64,000 nt of DNA, from positions 372,001 to 436,000 of the forward strand of contig CAWGGJ010000008.1 in NCBI GenBank assembly GCA_963822175.1. The letters are read 5' to 3'. The position numbers and the translations under genes were made by a program. How positions within the stretch are numbered: position 1 is the stretch's first letter; every line of letters starts with the position of its first letter. The DNA is from FEB-25 sp963822175. Its GTDB lineage: Bacteria; Chloroflexota; Anaerolineae; Anaerolineales; UBA4823. Below are positions 26,366 to 35,488 of the stretch, piece after piece. The notes beneath the pieces are model-generated. The model saw nothing but the letters and a program-made list of their open reading frames with translations. It ran no database searches and was not told where the DNA came from.

Positions 26366-27789
26366 GTTGTCTGTAAACCCCCATGATCTATGCATTGTTG
26401 CAGATGAACCACTCCGGATTTATATTGATACAGGATTTTATGATAAACAGAATAATTATGTTCAGCCATTTTCAGGCGGATCTCTGCTGGAGGTAAGCGA
26501 TTCTGGATAAGGTCATCCAGGTCAACATATTGCATGCCGAAGGCTTTAAAATCTCCAATTTCGGAAGTATCGACAATGGGTATCACCCCCATGGCAAGAT
26601 ACTCGACCAATTTTGTGGGACAGGATACATTATTGACCACCCGATCTTCACGCAGGATAAAACCAAAGTGTGACAGTCGATATTCCGGGAAAATCTCTTC
26701 CCTTTGTTTGCTTTCAATCTCAAAGGGATTAGCACCTTGCATATCTGGCGGCAGCATCGCCTTTACCTCATCTGGATATGGGCAAAAGAATTTATAGGTG
26801 TTGAGATGGCTGGTTTTGACCATTGCATCGACGATCTTTGGCACCTGCTGCCATACCTGTATTCCTCCGGCATAAATGATCACAGGTTTGCCATTAACAT
26901 AAGGTTTATCAAGCTGCTCGATGGGGATTTCTGGAATGTTGGGGAGAATAATGAACTGACCGGAAATTTGCCCTGGGTACTTATTGAGCAGGTGGGTGCG
27001 CATGGCCACCGAAACCACAACGATGTAATGAGCATTGGTAACCACATGGTGTTCTATCTGATTGAACAACTGTGCATTGTTCTCTTCGCCCTGATAGCTG
27101 AATTCCTCCGGCACTGCACCATGCACATCGATGATCTTGCATATATTCGGGTTATCCCAGAAAAACTCCCTTCCATTCGAGGACAGCACACTCTGGAAGT
27201 AAACAAAGCGAGACTGCAGAATGCAAAACCTGATCCAGAATTCGATAAAAACCCGCTGCACGCCTCTGCCATGCGGACGAAGGACAAGCACACGCGGTTC
27301 AGGGATGTCGTACCAAAATTCTTTGCCCGGAAGTCGTACAGAATCGATATAGATTCTCCATTGGTCAGTAAATAAGGAGTCGATCGATCGTATGCGCTGA
27401 TAATATCCGTCTTTTTCCCTTTCGGGGTACGGATAACCACCATAGAATACGATGCCTTTGCGCACCCAGAAAGAAACCAAAAAACGATAGAATAAGACCA
27501 GTAGTTTAAAAATATTCGTTCTGGAAGCTCGCTTTTCTTCCCTTTCATTCTCTATCCAGGCAATAAGCGGATTACTTCCGGCAGGTCCATCATATTGGAT
27601 GCCACCTGAAGTCATGATGGCTTCCCATTTTTCAGATGGGTATCTGCCTTCCTTCCAACCATGGCGTACATAATGAATTAACGGATCAACATCAGATTTT
27701 CGAACATCAGGGTACCTTAAAAGGTAGTATCGCGGGTCGAAGTATCCGCTATTCCTGATTAAGACGAAATTTCTAAGCCCCCTAAGCAT
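26362..27789 (-). CDS. GT-B fold glycosyltransferase of the polysaccharide locus
   Basis: This protein is about 475 residues, with the likely start at ATG 27789. It opens with a short module FDPRYYLLRYPDVRKSDVDPLIHYVRHGWKEGRYPS, which is common at the ends of surface-glycan glycosyltransferases. The rest looks like a GT4-type GT-B domain: VDVHGAVPEEF, KPVIIYAGGIQVWQ (the loop before the nucleotide-sugar site) and CPTKLVEYLAMGVIPI near the end. It overlaps the coiled-coil gene upstream by 8 bases and the fusion gene downstream by 4 bases. The donor sugar is unknown. Confidence 0.72.
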   Translation of the reverse strand: MLRGLRNFVLIRNSGYFDPRYYLLRYPDVRKSDVDPLIHYVRHGWKEGRYPSEKWEAIMTSGGIQYDGPAGSNPLIAWIENEREEKRASRTNIFKLLVLFYRFLVSFWVRKGIVFYGGYPYPEREKDGYYQRIRSIDSLFTDQWRIYIDSVRLPGKEFWYDIPEPRVLVLRPHGRGVQRVFIEFWIRFCILQSRFVYFQSVLSSNGREFFWDNPNICKIIDVHGAVPEEFSYQGEENNAQLFNQIEHHVVTNAHYIVVVSVAMRTHLLNKYPGQISGQFIILPNIPEIPIEQLDKPYVNGKPVIIYAGGIQVWQQVPKIVDAMVKTSHLNTYKFFCPYPDEVKAMLPPDMQGANPFEIESKQREEIFPEYRLSHFGFILREDRVVNNVSCPTKLVEYLAMGVIPIVDTSEIGDFKAFGMQYVDLDDLIQNRLPPAEIRLKMAEHNYSVYHKILYQYKSGVVHLQQCIDHGGLQTT

Positions 27790-28303
27790 GCATGAACCGC
27801 CTGACCACGCGCATAAATGCACGCAATGGACGTGTTAGCTTCCAGCTGTGGCTGGTTATATTGGAAAGAACTTCATCTTCCAACGCAATGATACGTTCAT
27901 CCCTTAAAGTAACTTGTTGAGTGAGAAATTGGATATTTTCATCTAGATTTGCCATCTGCTGGAAGTTTGACTTGCATTTTTCATCTATCGACTCTAGCTG
28001 CTGATTAAGGGCAGTGATATTCTCATCTCTAGTGATTAACTGCTGGATAAGCGCATTGATATTTTCATCCCGGACCGCCATTTGCTGATTGAGTGAAATT
28101 ATCGACTCATCTTTTAGTGTCAATAACTGATTCAGAGAGATAAAGCTTTCTTCCTTCTCTGCTAACTGTTGATTTAGAAAAAGGATATTTGCATCTTTAT
28201 CCTCAAATTGCTGATTTGCTGCCAGAATTTCTTCATCCTCTTTTGCCAATTGCTGTTTGAGAGAGAGGATAATTTCATCTTTATCAACAGATTGAGCCAG
28301 CAA
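27782..28303 (-). CDS. Coiled-coil C-terminal part of a broken glycosyltransferase gene
   Basis: The frame encodes nine 14-residue repeats of the form L-N-Q-Q-L-x-x-x-D-E-x-I-x-x, a long coiled coil, then SHSWKLTRPLRAFMRVVRRF, a tail typical of surface-glycan glycosyltransferases. It has no credible start of its own: the frame is open upstream to about 28447 without ATG, GTG or TTG except a TTG at 28303. It is the continuation of the gene at 28597-29496, separated from it by single-base shifts near 28433 and 28657. Joined, the protein would have about 570 residues. Confidence 0.7.
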   Translation of the reverse strand: MLAQSVDKDEIILSLKQQLAKEDEEILAANQQFEDKDANILFLNQQLAEKEESFISLNQLLTLKDESIISLNQQMAVRDENINALIQQLITRDENITALNQQLESIDEKCKSNFQQMANLDENIQFLTQQVTLRDERIIALEDEVLSNITSHSWKLTRPLRAFMRVVRRFMHA

Positions 28304-28596
28304 TGAATTAACTTTTTCATCCCTTCGCTGTTGTTGTTCATAATATTGTTGCGTGAGAGATTTTTCAAGCCGGTAGAATGGAAGCGAGACTGTACCCTTG
28401 GGACGATATTTGGTGATTGCATTTTCATAGATCTTTGATGCGTTTATTTACATTTTTTGATAACAGCCAATGTTGACTAATTTTCTGTTGTGCGTTTATT
28501 GCCATTGTTTTACGTAGATATGGCGATTCGACAAGTTTCACCATGGCTTCAAGCCATTCTTCCATGGTGGAAGCCAATAATCCATCTTTTCCATGT

Positions 28597-29496
28597 TCAA
28601 TGATCTGTGCATATGGATGAACATGACTGTATACACCTGGGAGACCTAATGGCGCTGCATTCGAAGTACTTTATTGCGCTCTTGCAGGAATTAAACAGGT
28701 TATGAACCAGCGGTGCGATCATGAAATCTGCATTCTGGGTTTGGAAGGCCGATGCAAATTCATCATACCGAAAAAACACCGGAGGATACCAATAGACCTC
28801 AGATAAGGATCCAAGCTCCATCGGTGAATCGATTCCCCAAAAACGGAATGAGATTCGATCGGGATATTTTTCAATAAGTTGCAATAAAGCGGGAAGGATC
28901 AGCTTAAGGTCAGGTCTATGAGATTCACCGCCCATGTATCCAATGATTATTTTGCCATCATCCTCACGTTGTGGCTGGGATGATAACCTCCACAATGAAT
29001 CATCCAGGTAATTTGGAATTACCTCAATATTATGATTATACGGAAGCAGATATTCTCTAAGCGGATTTGTTGTGACTGTAACAAGGTCTGCTTCCATCAC
29101 TGCCTGAAGGGTGGGCAGGAGAGAATCAGCATAATAGCCGGTAAGCCGGTCAGGGTGATCAGGCGGCAATTCGAATAAATTATCATCCAGATCAAATATG
29201 ACCGGTTTTTTTTGTGAATGTGATTGAGAAATTATCTTGACGTATGAATCGTAATCCCGGCAGAAATCCCTTTGGATGATCACCAAATCCGCATCGTTGA
29301 TTGCCTCAATATTTGCAGTATTATTCTCAACCGCACGAATGACCTCGATACCAGCAGCTTTGGAAGGACCGAACATCCGTAGGACGCTAAGCGCATCATC
29401 AGCATGGTTTGAGTAAAAAGCAATCGACCTTATGTTCGTCTGGCTAGCAGATTTTGATCTCGTTTTTTCTAGATTTTCTGGATTGGTTTCTGTCAT
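28597..29496 (-). CDS. Glycosyltransferase, N-terminal part, interrupted by frameshift
   Basis: The 299-residue frame is a GT-B-like glycosyltransferase of the SpsA/DUF-type found in polysaccharide loci: FYSNHADDALSVLRMFGPSKAAGIEVI, FDLDDNLFELPPDHP, VTVTTNPLREYLLPY, NYLDDSLW, IIIGYMGGESHRPDL and SCKSAIKYFE. After KYFE the frame turns into nonsense. The next frame continues with PLGLPGVYSHVHPYAQIIEHGKDGLL to TMEEWLEAMVKLVESPYL and SKNVNKRIKDL. A second extra base then shifts into the coiled-coil frame at 28426. The fold is clear but the donor sugar is not. Confidence 0.75.
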   Translation of the reverse strand: MTETNPENLEKTRSKSASQTNIRSIAFYSNHADDALSVLRMFGPSKAAGIEVIRAVENNTANIEAINDADLVIIQRDFCRDYDSYVKIISQSHSQKKPVIFDLDDNLFELPPDHPDRLTGYYADSLLPTLQAVMEADLVTVTTNPLREYLLPYNHNIEVIPNYLDDSLWRLSSQPQREDDGKIIIGYMGGESHRPDLKLILPALLQLIEKYPDRISFRFWGIDSPMELGSLSEVYWYPPVFFRYDEFASAFQTQNADFMIAPLVHNLFNSCKSAIKYFECSAIRSPRCIQSCSSICTDH

Positions 29497-29534
29497 GATT
29501 GGCTTCGTGGATGGAGGAATTTTTCCAGGCGGTT

Positions 29535-30323
29535 TTACGATCCCCTATAGGCATTTATAATGGTGGTGGGTTCACCCTCTAATTCAACTTTACCTTTATT
29601 GATCCATGCAACCCTTTGGCACATCTTTTCGACCTGTTCCATAGAGTGGGATACCATGACAATTGTTGCCCCCTGGTCACGGAATTCGTTGATACGGGTA
29701 AAGCATTTTTGTTGAAATGCTATATCACCAACACTCAGGATCTCATCCACCAACAGGATATCTGGTATATGAGCCGTGGCAACAGCAAACCCTAACCTGG
29801 TATACATGCCTGAGGAGTAGGTTCTTATTGAAGCATCGATAAATTGGCGTAATTCTGCAAAATCGACAATCTGATCAAAACAGGCTTCCATTTCTTTTTG
29901 ACTGTAGCCCAACAATGCCCCATTTAGGAATACATTCTCCCTTCCGGTTAATTCGGGATGAAATCCTGCTCCAACTTCAAGGAGGGGAGCCACTTTTCCA
30001 TAAATAACAATTCTACCCTTGGTTGGTCTCAATACTCGTGATATTACTTTTAATAAAGTACTCTTCCCTGCCCCGTTTCTACCTATCAAACCGAATACCT
30101 CACCTCGGTAGACTGATATATTCACATTATCCAAAGCCCAAAATGAACGGTATTGGATCTTCCGTTGGAGAAAGCGGATCGCATATTCCTTGAATGTACC
30201 GATTCTTTCCTCAGGTATGCGATATTTAACAGAAACATTGTCAAGACGAATAATTTCTTCTTGATTATGATCTTTATTTTCGCTTAAATCAACACGAGGT
30301 TCAGATTCGGTAGGCAAATTCAT
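29535..30323 (-). CDS. ABC transporter ATPase for polysaccharide export (Wzt/TagH/KpsT type)
   Basis: The ATPase (about 262 residues from ATG 30323; TTG 30353 is possible) has the Walker A GRNGAGKST, the signature region IRTYSSGMYTRLGFAVA, Walker B DILLVDEIL and the SHSMEQVEKMCQRV switch. The YSSGMYxRL form of the signature is the hallmark of O-antigen/teichoic acid exporters. It is short and lacks the C-terminal carbohydrate-binding domain of Wzt proteins, so it is like KpsT or TagH. Its start overlaps the permease gene, which argues for a paired transporter. Confidence 0.88.
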   Translation of the reverse strand: MNLPTESEPRVDLSENKDHNQEEIIRLDNVSVKYRIPEERIGTFKEYAIRFLQRKIQYRSFWALDNVNISVYRGEVFGLIGRNGAGKSTLLKVISRVLRPTKGRIVIYGKVAPLLEVGAGFHPELTGRENVFLNGALLGYSQKEMEACFDQIVDFAELRQFIDASIRTYSSGMYTRLGFAVATAHIPDILLVDEILSVGDIAFQQKCFTRINEFRDQGATIVMVSHSMEQVEKMCQRVAWINKGKVELEGEPTTIINAYRGS

Positions 30324-31119
30324 CTGATTTTGAGGTGAAGAAAATCCAACCAATAATCAATGCGCTAAATCCACAAATTATGGCAGGTAGTAATTCTTCA
30401 AGGGTTGGGATTCTCCCATCGTATATCGGTAGTCTGAAGATATTGAGCAGATAGTACATTGGATTTAAGTCAAAAATCCAGTGTAAATTAGCAGGTAGAA
30501 TATTCTCGGGATAAATGATCGGGGTCAGGTAAAACCAGGCAAGCAATATGATTTGATACATTTCAGCTACATCAGGGAAATATACCGCCATTGTGGAAAG
30601 GATCAAGCCGACCCCGAGGGAAAAACAAGCCAACAAAATAATTGAAACGGGTAAAAATAATATTGAGATATGGATAGCGGTTTGGGTGACCAGCATTACC
30701 AGTATCAATGTAACGATGGATAACAGGAGATTAATCAGGGCTGTACCGATGGCTGAGATACCAAATGAAGTTCGTGGAATGTATATCCTTTGAATGAGGC
30801 TACCGCCCCAAACAAGCCCACTCATGGAAGCATTCGTGCTTTGGGAAAAGAAAAACCAGAAAATCAAACCACTGAGAAGGTAAACCGAATAGGACTGCAC
30901 CGTGGAAAATAATTGAGAAAAAACGACGCTATAAACTATCATCATGCCAAGGGGGTTGAGCATCGTCCAGGCTACACCCAAAAACGAGCGTTTATAGCGC
31001 GCCAGGATATCCCTGCGAGTAAGCTGAAGGATCAGGTACTTGTAACGCCTGATTTCCCGGATTTCCTCCAGGGCAGGGATCTTATGAATTGAGGAATCGT
31101 AAAAAGGTTGAGATGCCAT
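30301..31119 (-). CDS. ABC transporter permease for polysaccharide export (Wzm/TagG type)
   Basis: The 272-residue membrane protein has six hydrophobic segments and the ABC-2 membrane signature: RYKYLILQLTRRDILARYKRSFLGVAWTMLNPLGMM at the N-terminus and WFYLTPIIYPENILP before the last helices. It forms the channel for lipid-linked surface polysaccharides with the ATPase at 29535-30323. It is the first gene of the minus-strand glycan operon, and the divergent gap to the GT2 gene at 31.2 kb should hold its promoter. Confidence 0.87.
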   Translation of the reverse strand: MASQPFYDSSIHKIPALEEIREIRRYKYLILQLTRRDILARYKRSFLGVAWTMLNPLGMMIVYSVVFSQLFSTVQSYSVYLLSGLIFWFFFSQSTNASMSGLVWGGSLIQRIYIPRTSFGISAIGTALINLLLSIVTLILVMLVTQTAIHISILFLPVSIILLACFSLGVGLILSTMAVYFPDVAEMYQIILLAWFYLTPIIYPENILPANLHWIFDLNPMYYLLNIFRLPIYDGRIPTLEELLPAIICGFSALIIGWIFFTSKSDEFAYRI

Positions 31120-31217
31120 GATTTTTCACTAAATCCAATAACGGTTCAATTATAATACAGCTAATCCTTTATCATCTCCAGGTGTTTTTGAGTACCAATT
31201 ATCAACCGTGTAATTAA

Positions 31218-32216
31218 GTGGATCCAATGGACAGAGACAAGCCTCAATTTTCGATCATCATCTTATGCTGGAATAGTGATCAAACCATCCTCAAATGCCT
31301 GAATGCATTGAGTGGTCAGACCAATCACGATTTTGAGATTTTGTTGGTCGATAATGGATCAACGAAACCGGTATCCACCGAGATGATCGAGCATTATCCT
31401 GATTTGAGGATCAGATTTTTTCCCCTGGAGAAGAACCTGGGTTTTGCGGAGGGGAATAACTTCGCCGCTTTTAAAGCGAGCGCAGATTATATTATATTAT
31501 TGAATGGTGATGCCTTTCCCAGGGCAGATTGGATCGAAAACATCCAGCAGGGGATTATGAAATACCCTGACAGTTTTTTTGCATCTAAGCAAATCATTGC
31601 AGACCATCCTGACCGCCTGGATGGCACCGGTGATGTGTATCATGTGAGCGGGTGGGCGTGGCGGAAATCCTATAACACCCTGGTTTCCGATCTTGTGGAT
31701 CGAGAAGGCGAAGTGTTTAGCGCGTGTGGAGCTTCTGCAGTGTTCCCAACCCGGGCATTTAAAAAAGTGAATGGATTTGATGATGATTATTTTTCATATA
31801 TGGAGGACATTGACCTTGGTTTCAGGTTGCGTTTGATGGGATATCGCTGCATGTATCTGCCTTCAGCTGTGGTGTTTCACGTGGGCTCAGGAAGCACCTC
31901 GCGACGAAGTGATCTGGCGGTATATTATAGTCAGCGAAACGTGGTGTGGACATATGTCAAGGACATGCCGGGTATCTGGGTATGGCTCCTGGCACCGATT
32001 CACATCTTGGCCAATCTTCTCATGATAGTCCTGGCCATCTCTCGAAAGCAGGGGACGGTAACAATGCGGGCAAAGAGGGATGCACTTCGTGATTTCGCTT
32101 CAATCCTAAAAAAGCGCAGGCAGGTTCAAAGCACCAGGGTAGTTTCAGCCTGGGAGGTCTTAAAGTTCATCGATTGGAATCCCATCTCGCCGATCATAAA
32201 GTTGATCCACCGATGA
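31218..32216 (+). CDS. GT2 family glycosyltransferase
   Basis: This 332-residue GT2 protein has FSIIILCWNSDQTILKCLNAL, the nucleotide-sugar pocket LVDNGSTKP, LLNGDAFP (in place of DxD) and YMEDIDLGFRLRLMGYRCMYLPSAVVFHVGSGS. About 30 C-terminal residues are hydrophobic and basic, which suggests membrane association. The start is GTG 31218 or ATG 31227. It faces away from the polysaccharide operon across a gap of about 98 bases and probably adds a sugar to the same polymer. Confidence 0.83.
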   Translation: MDPMDRDKPQFSIIILCWNSDQTILKCLNALSGQTNHDFEILLVDNGSTKPVSTEMIEHYPDLRIRFFPLEKNLGFAEGNNFAAFKASADYIILLNGDAFPRADWIENIQQGIMKYPDSFFASKQIIADHPDRLDGTGDVYHVSGWAWRKSYNTLVSDLVDREGEVFSACGASAVFPTRAFKKVNGFDDDYFSYMEDIDLGFRLRLMGYRCMYLPSAVVFHVGSGSTSRRSDLAVYYSQRNVVWTYVKDMPGIWVWLLAPIHILANLLMIVLAISRKQGTVTMRAKRDALRDFASILKKRRQVQSTRVVSAWEVLKFIDWNPISPIIKLIHR

Positions 32217-32320
32217 TGAATGGAGCATAATCAAACTGGTGGTTTATTATGGCTACCGGAAAAGTATCTCAATCTCCTTTGAACACCAAACCTAATCATA
32301 ATTTATTGAAGCTCGATGGA

Positions 32321-32349
32321 TTCCTGGCAATATACCTGAATGATATAAT
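32321..32349 (+). promoter_or_regulatory. Putative promoter of the PPK2 gene
   Basis: TTCCTG at 32321 and TATAAT at 32344 are separated by 17 bases. GGAGG follows at 32358-32362, 5 to 8 bases before the GTG/ATG start of the PPK2 gene. Confidence 0.4.
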
Positions 32350-32367
32350 TTCCAATGGGAGGACCTG

Positions 32368-33297
32368 GTGATGAATTATTCTGATAAATTTCGGATTAAA
32401 ACGGGAAGCACCGTCAACCTGCGTAAGATTGACGCAGGTTATCATGGTGAATATGAGGATGAAAAATCGACGCTTTCTGATCTGAAACAATACAGCGAGC
32501 GTTTGTCTGAGCTGCAGGCACTGATGTACGCTGAGAATAAACATTCCCTGCTGGTTGTGCTTCAGGCGATGGATGGAGGTGGAAAGGATGGCACCATCCG
32601 TCATGTGATGGAAGCCTTCAACCCCCAAGGCTGTAATGTTGTCGGGTTCAAGGTGCCCACTGCTGAGGAGCTGGCACATGATTACCTGTGGCGTATCCAT
32701 AAGATGACCCCACGTAAAGGACATATCACCGTGTTCAACCGCTCGCATTACGAAGATGTACTGGTGGTGCGGGTGCACAACCTGGTACCCGAGCAGGTGT
32801 GGTCCAAACGCTATAACGAGATCAACAACTTCGAGCGCAGTCTGGTAAACAGCGGGACAACTCTCGTCAAGTTTTTCCTGCACATCAGCAAGGAAGAACA
32901 ACTCCAGCGTTTTGGTGACCGCCTGGATGAGCCGGATAAGCAGTGGAAGATCAGCGATGCGGATTACAAGGAGCGCGAGTATTGGGATGATTATCAGCAA
33001 GCTTACGTGGATGCGATCAGTAAGTGCAGCTTCAATTATGCTCCCTGGTATGTTATCCCTGCCAACCACAAGTGGTTCCGCAACCTGGCAGTATCCCAGA
33101 TCCTGGTGGATACGATGGAAGGCTGGAAGATGAAATATCCCGAGCCAACCGTTGACCTGGCTGAGATCAGGCAGATGTACCACGCAGAAGTGGTAGAGGA
33201 ACTGGGTATACCAGCCCAGGTTGAACCAGTGTTGGAAGCACAACTGCCGATTGAGAAAAAAAAGAAAAAGAAGGGTAAAAAGAAACAGAAGAAATAA
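32368..33297 (+). CDS. ppk2: Polyphosphate kinase 2 (PPK2) family protein
   Basis: The 309-residue protein has Walker A-like AMDGGGKDGT (residues 67-76), HKMTPRKGHITVFNRSHYEDVLVVRVH with the R-S-H-Y-E-D motif that marks PPK2, and DRLDEPDKQWKISDAD. PPK2 enzymes move phosphate between polyphosphate and nucleotides. The last 15 residues are almost all Lys (KKKKKKGKKKQKK), a tail that may contact polyphosphate or nucleic acid. The start is GTG 32368 or ATG 32371, as GGAGG fits both. Confidence 0.88.
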   Translation: MMNYSDKFRIKTGSTVNLRKIDAGYHGEYEDEKSTLSDLKQYSERLSELQALMYAENKHSLLVVLQAMDGGGKDGTIRHVMEAFNPQGCNVVGFKVPTAEELAHDYLWRIHKMTPRKGHITVFNRSHYEDVLVVRVHNLVPEQVWSKRYNEINNFERSLVNSGTTLVKFFLHISKEEQLQRFGDRLDEPDKQWKISDADYKEREYWDDYQQAYVDAISKCSFNYAPWYVIPANHKWFRNLAVSQILVDTMEGWKMKYPEPTVDLAEIRQMYHAEVVEELGIPAQVEPVLEAQLPIEKKKKKKGKKKQKK

Positions 33298-33647
33298 GAC
33301 CCATGAACGCTTCTTCCAAACCCTGACTAAGGCATTCGGATTTAAGGAAGGAGTTTTTCTGATCACCTCACCGTCCAGAATGCAGGTGTGTAGATGCCCA
33401 GCAGGGTATTACCGATCAAGGGTTTGTCTCAATAGTATTTTGGCTAGCCCCCTTTGCATAATTGAGAAAATTTGATTCAATTGTAGGGGCACGAAATTTC
33501 GTGCCCCTACAATTTACTAATGCTTAATTTTTGTGGAACGTAAAAAGGCTATCAGAATAGGTTCATCCTTCTAAGCCATAAGAACTCTTATCACAATAAG
33601 TCTCTCAAAAAAAAGTGTTATTGGGTTATGTGGATAAGTTTTTCTGA
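33298..33647. other. Gap with UbiA debris and a palindromic repeat
   Basis: Between PPK2 (+) and a UbiA gene (-) lie about 60 bases (33362-33420) that read, on the minus strand, as the last 18 codons of a UbiA-type gene (IGNTLLGIYTPAFWTVR and stop). They mirror the end of the intact gene (IGDTLLRIYLPAFWPMR) 280 bases away. A palindromic repeat sits between them at 33479-33514. Nothing else is recognisable. Confidence 0.65.
33479..33514. repeat. 36-base perfect palindrome with GTAGGGGCAC arms
   Basis: The arms (core GTAGGGGCACGAAA and its complement, extended by AATT) are exactly self-complementary over 36 bases. The sister copy at 11259-11286 shares GTAGGGGCAC and differs in the centre (GAAATTTC against AAAATTTT). 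Copies of this style occur in bacterial intergenic regions, and both here lie between convergent genes. Confidence 0.8.
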
Positions 33648-34688
33648 TCACCTCATCGGCCAAAAAGCTGGCAGGTAAATTCGCAGCAGGGTGTCACCAA
33701 TAAGAGCCAGGATGAACAAGCCTCCAACCATACGGTTATGGTTAAAATTGAAGGCAGCGAACCAGGTTGGCCAGAAGGGGAAGTTGGGTGGAGCTGCTTC
33801 CGGTCGGGGTTTGGAAAGGATCTTAACCGCCAGGATCAGGCGCTTGATGGCAAAGAATATGAGCAGCATCAGGGGGGTGAAATATTGGGGAATAAAAACC
33901 AGGTACACCACCACAGTATAAATAAGGACCAGGATGGCAATATTGAGGTAGCGGGCAGCCTTTTCACCGATGCGAACCGGTAATGTCCCCACGTCTTTAG
34001 CCTTGTCTTCTTTACTCTTGTCGATATGCTTGCCCACATTAACGCTGGCTACGCTCAGGCCAAAGGGAACACCTGCCAGGGCAACGTACCAGATATTGTC
34101 TGAGATCCCTTGTGAAAGGACAACATATACACCCACCACCATGATCGGTCCCCAGATGAGGAAGATGGCTAATTCACCCAGGCCAAGGTATTTGAGGGGA
34201 TAGGTGTAAAACAAAAGTACCAACGCACCCAGGATAAATAACCCGATCACCAACGGGTCAAAGTGGGTGTAGAACAGGGCAAAAACCCCCGAGAGGAAGG
34301 CAATCACGCCACTCACCATGAACCAGCGCAGTTGGGTCTTTTTATCCCAAAACCCCTGCACCAAAGGGTGAACTCCATACTGGGTGCGGAAGTAGTTGTC
34401 CTTGTCCACCCCGCGGCTGAAATCAGTATAATCATTCAGCAAGTTGTTGGTCCCGTGGGCGATGAACAATCCCAGGGTAAGGATAAGCCAGGGAAAGAAG
34501 GAGAAGAAATCATCCCTCCAGGCAAGCAATCCGGCAATGGCGCAGGTGTAAACGGTCACCAGGGTGACACCCGAGCGGGTGGCGATGAGCCACTTTGAGA
34601 TGACATCAAGCTTATCCCACTCGTCTTTATTTTCCATTTTCACCAGGGTCCACAGGGCGGTTTTCCACATGGCAAAGTTGATATTCAT
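33648..34688 (-). CDS. UbiA family prenyltransferase
   Basis: The 346-residue polytopic protein has the two Asp-rich motifs of UbiA prenyltransferases: NNLLNDYTDFSRGVD and NVGKHIDKSKEDKAKDVGTLPVRIG. The ATG at 34688 is preceded by GGAGAG. It is only distantly like MenA at 3.6 kb, and the substrate may be a quinone, heme or lipid intermediate. A fragment of another UbiA copy lies just beyond its 3' end. Confidence 0.82.
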   Translation of the reverse strand: MNINFAMWKTALWTLVKMENKDEWDKLDVISKWLIATRSGVTLVTVYTCAIAGLLAWRDDFFSFFPWLILTLGLFIAHGTNNLLNDYTDFSRGVDKDNYFRTQYGVHPLVQGFWDKKTQLRWFMVSGVIAFLSGVFALFYTHFDPLVIGLFILGALVLLFYTYPLKYLGLGELAIFLIWGPIMVVGVYVVLSQGISDNIWYVALAGVPFGLSVASVNVGKHIDKSKEDKAKDVGTLPVRIGEKAARYLNIAILVLIYTVVVYLVFIPQYFTPLMLLIFFAIKRLILAVKILSKPRPEAAPPNFPFWPTWFAAFNFNHNRMVGGLFILALIGDTLLRIYLPAFWPMR

Positions 34689-34894
34689 AGCCAAACTCTC
34701 CTTTTCATAGTGATATTAAATTTATACGGACCCAACGATAAGGAAAACCGGTAAATATTCGAGATGAATATTATACCGATATATATAACACCATGAAAGG
34801 AATTGTGTTATTAGAAACAGATAATTATTTGGGGAATATCCATATTTCAATTCTTTACACCTTTACAGACGGGGTATGATAAGCAAGTGAAGCC

Positions 34895-34925
34895 TTGTGC
34901 AGGTTGTGAAAGGTCAAGTTATAAT
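34895..34925 (+). promoter_or_regulatory. Putative promoter of the YbaK gene
   Basis: TTGTGC at 34895 and TATAAT at 34920 are spaced by 19 bases, about 35 bases before the ybaK ATG. The spacing is a little long. Confidence 0.35.
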
Positions 34926-34960
34926 ACCCTGGCAATGAATTCTGATTTGCCAGTGAGCAT

Positions 34961-35464
34961 ATGATGATCGCTGAGGGGATAACTTCCACACCCGTAACGC
35001 GTCACCTGGATGAGAGGGCTATTCCGTACCGCTTTTTCAAACACCCCGGGGCAGTGCACTCGATTGAACAGGCAGCCGCTGAGCGCGGTCAACGCCCGGA
35101 ACAGATCGTCCGATCCATTGTTTTTCGATTGTCCCGGGGTGGCTTCGTGATGGTACTGGTGGCAGGGCGAAATCAGGTTTCCTGGCCGGCACTCCGCAAG
35201 CACCTCGGTACTTCCCGTATCAGTATGGCAACAGAAGCAGAAGTGTTGCAAGTCACAGGGTACCCACTTGGGGCAGTCTCACCGTTTGGGATCCAGCAAC
35301 CCCTTCGGGTTCTGTTGGACAAGGGGATCCTCTCTGAGCAGGAGATTTCCATCGGATCAGGGGTACGCTCTACCACCGTGATCATGCAAAGGGAGGATTT
35401 TCTGCGTGCCTTAGGTGAAATAGAGAGAGGGGAGTTTGCACCGCTGGTTGAAAATGTTGGCTGA
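34961..35464 (+). CDS. YbaK/EbsC-type aminoacyl-tRNA deacylase
   Basis: This 167-residue single YbaK/ProRS-editing domain carries the typical opening HLDERAIPYRFFKHPGAVHSIEQAAAERG and a GAVSPFGI loop before the C-terminal strands. Such stand-alone proteins hydrolyse mischarged tRNA (Cys-tRNA-Pro or Ala-tRNA-Pro). Several Met codons near the start leave the exact N-terminus open. Confidence 0.82.
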   Translation: MMIAEGITSTPVTRHLDERAIPYRFFKHPGAVHSIEQAAAERGQRPEQIVRSIVFRLSRGGFVMVLVAGRNQVSWPALRKHLGTSRISMATEAEVLQVTGYPLGAVSPFGIQQPLRVLLDKGILSEQEISIGSGVRSTTVIMQREDFLRALGEIERGEFAPLVENVG

Positions 35465-35488
35465 GGTTGATAAGATTATTCACCTGGT

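Noticed and set aside
27782..28303. CRISPR-like spaced repeats
   Set aside because: The periodic sequence is 42-base protein-coding repeats for a coiled coil, not direct repeats with unique spacers.
32296..33366. 356-residue minus-strand frame opposite PPK2
   Set aside because: Antisense shadow of the PPK2 gene. The hydrophobic start is the reverse of the Lys-rich tail.
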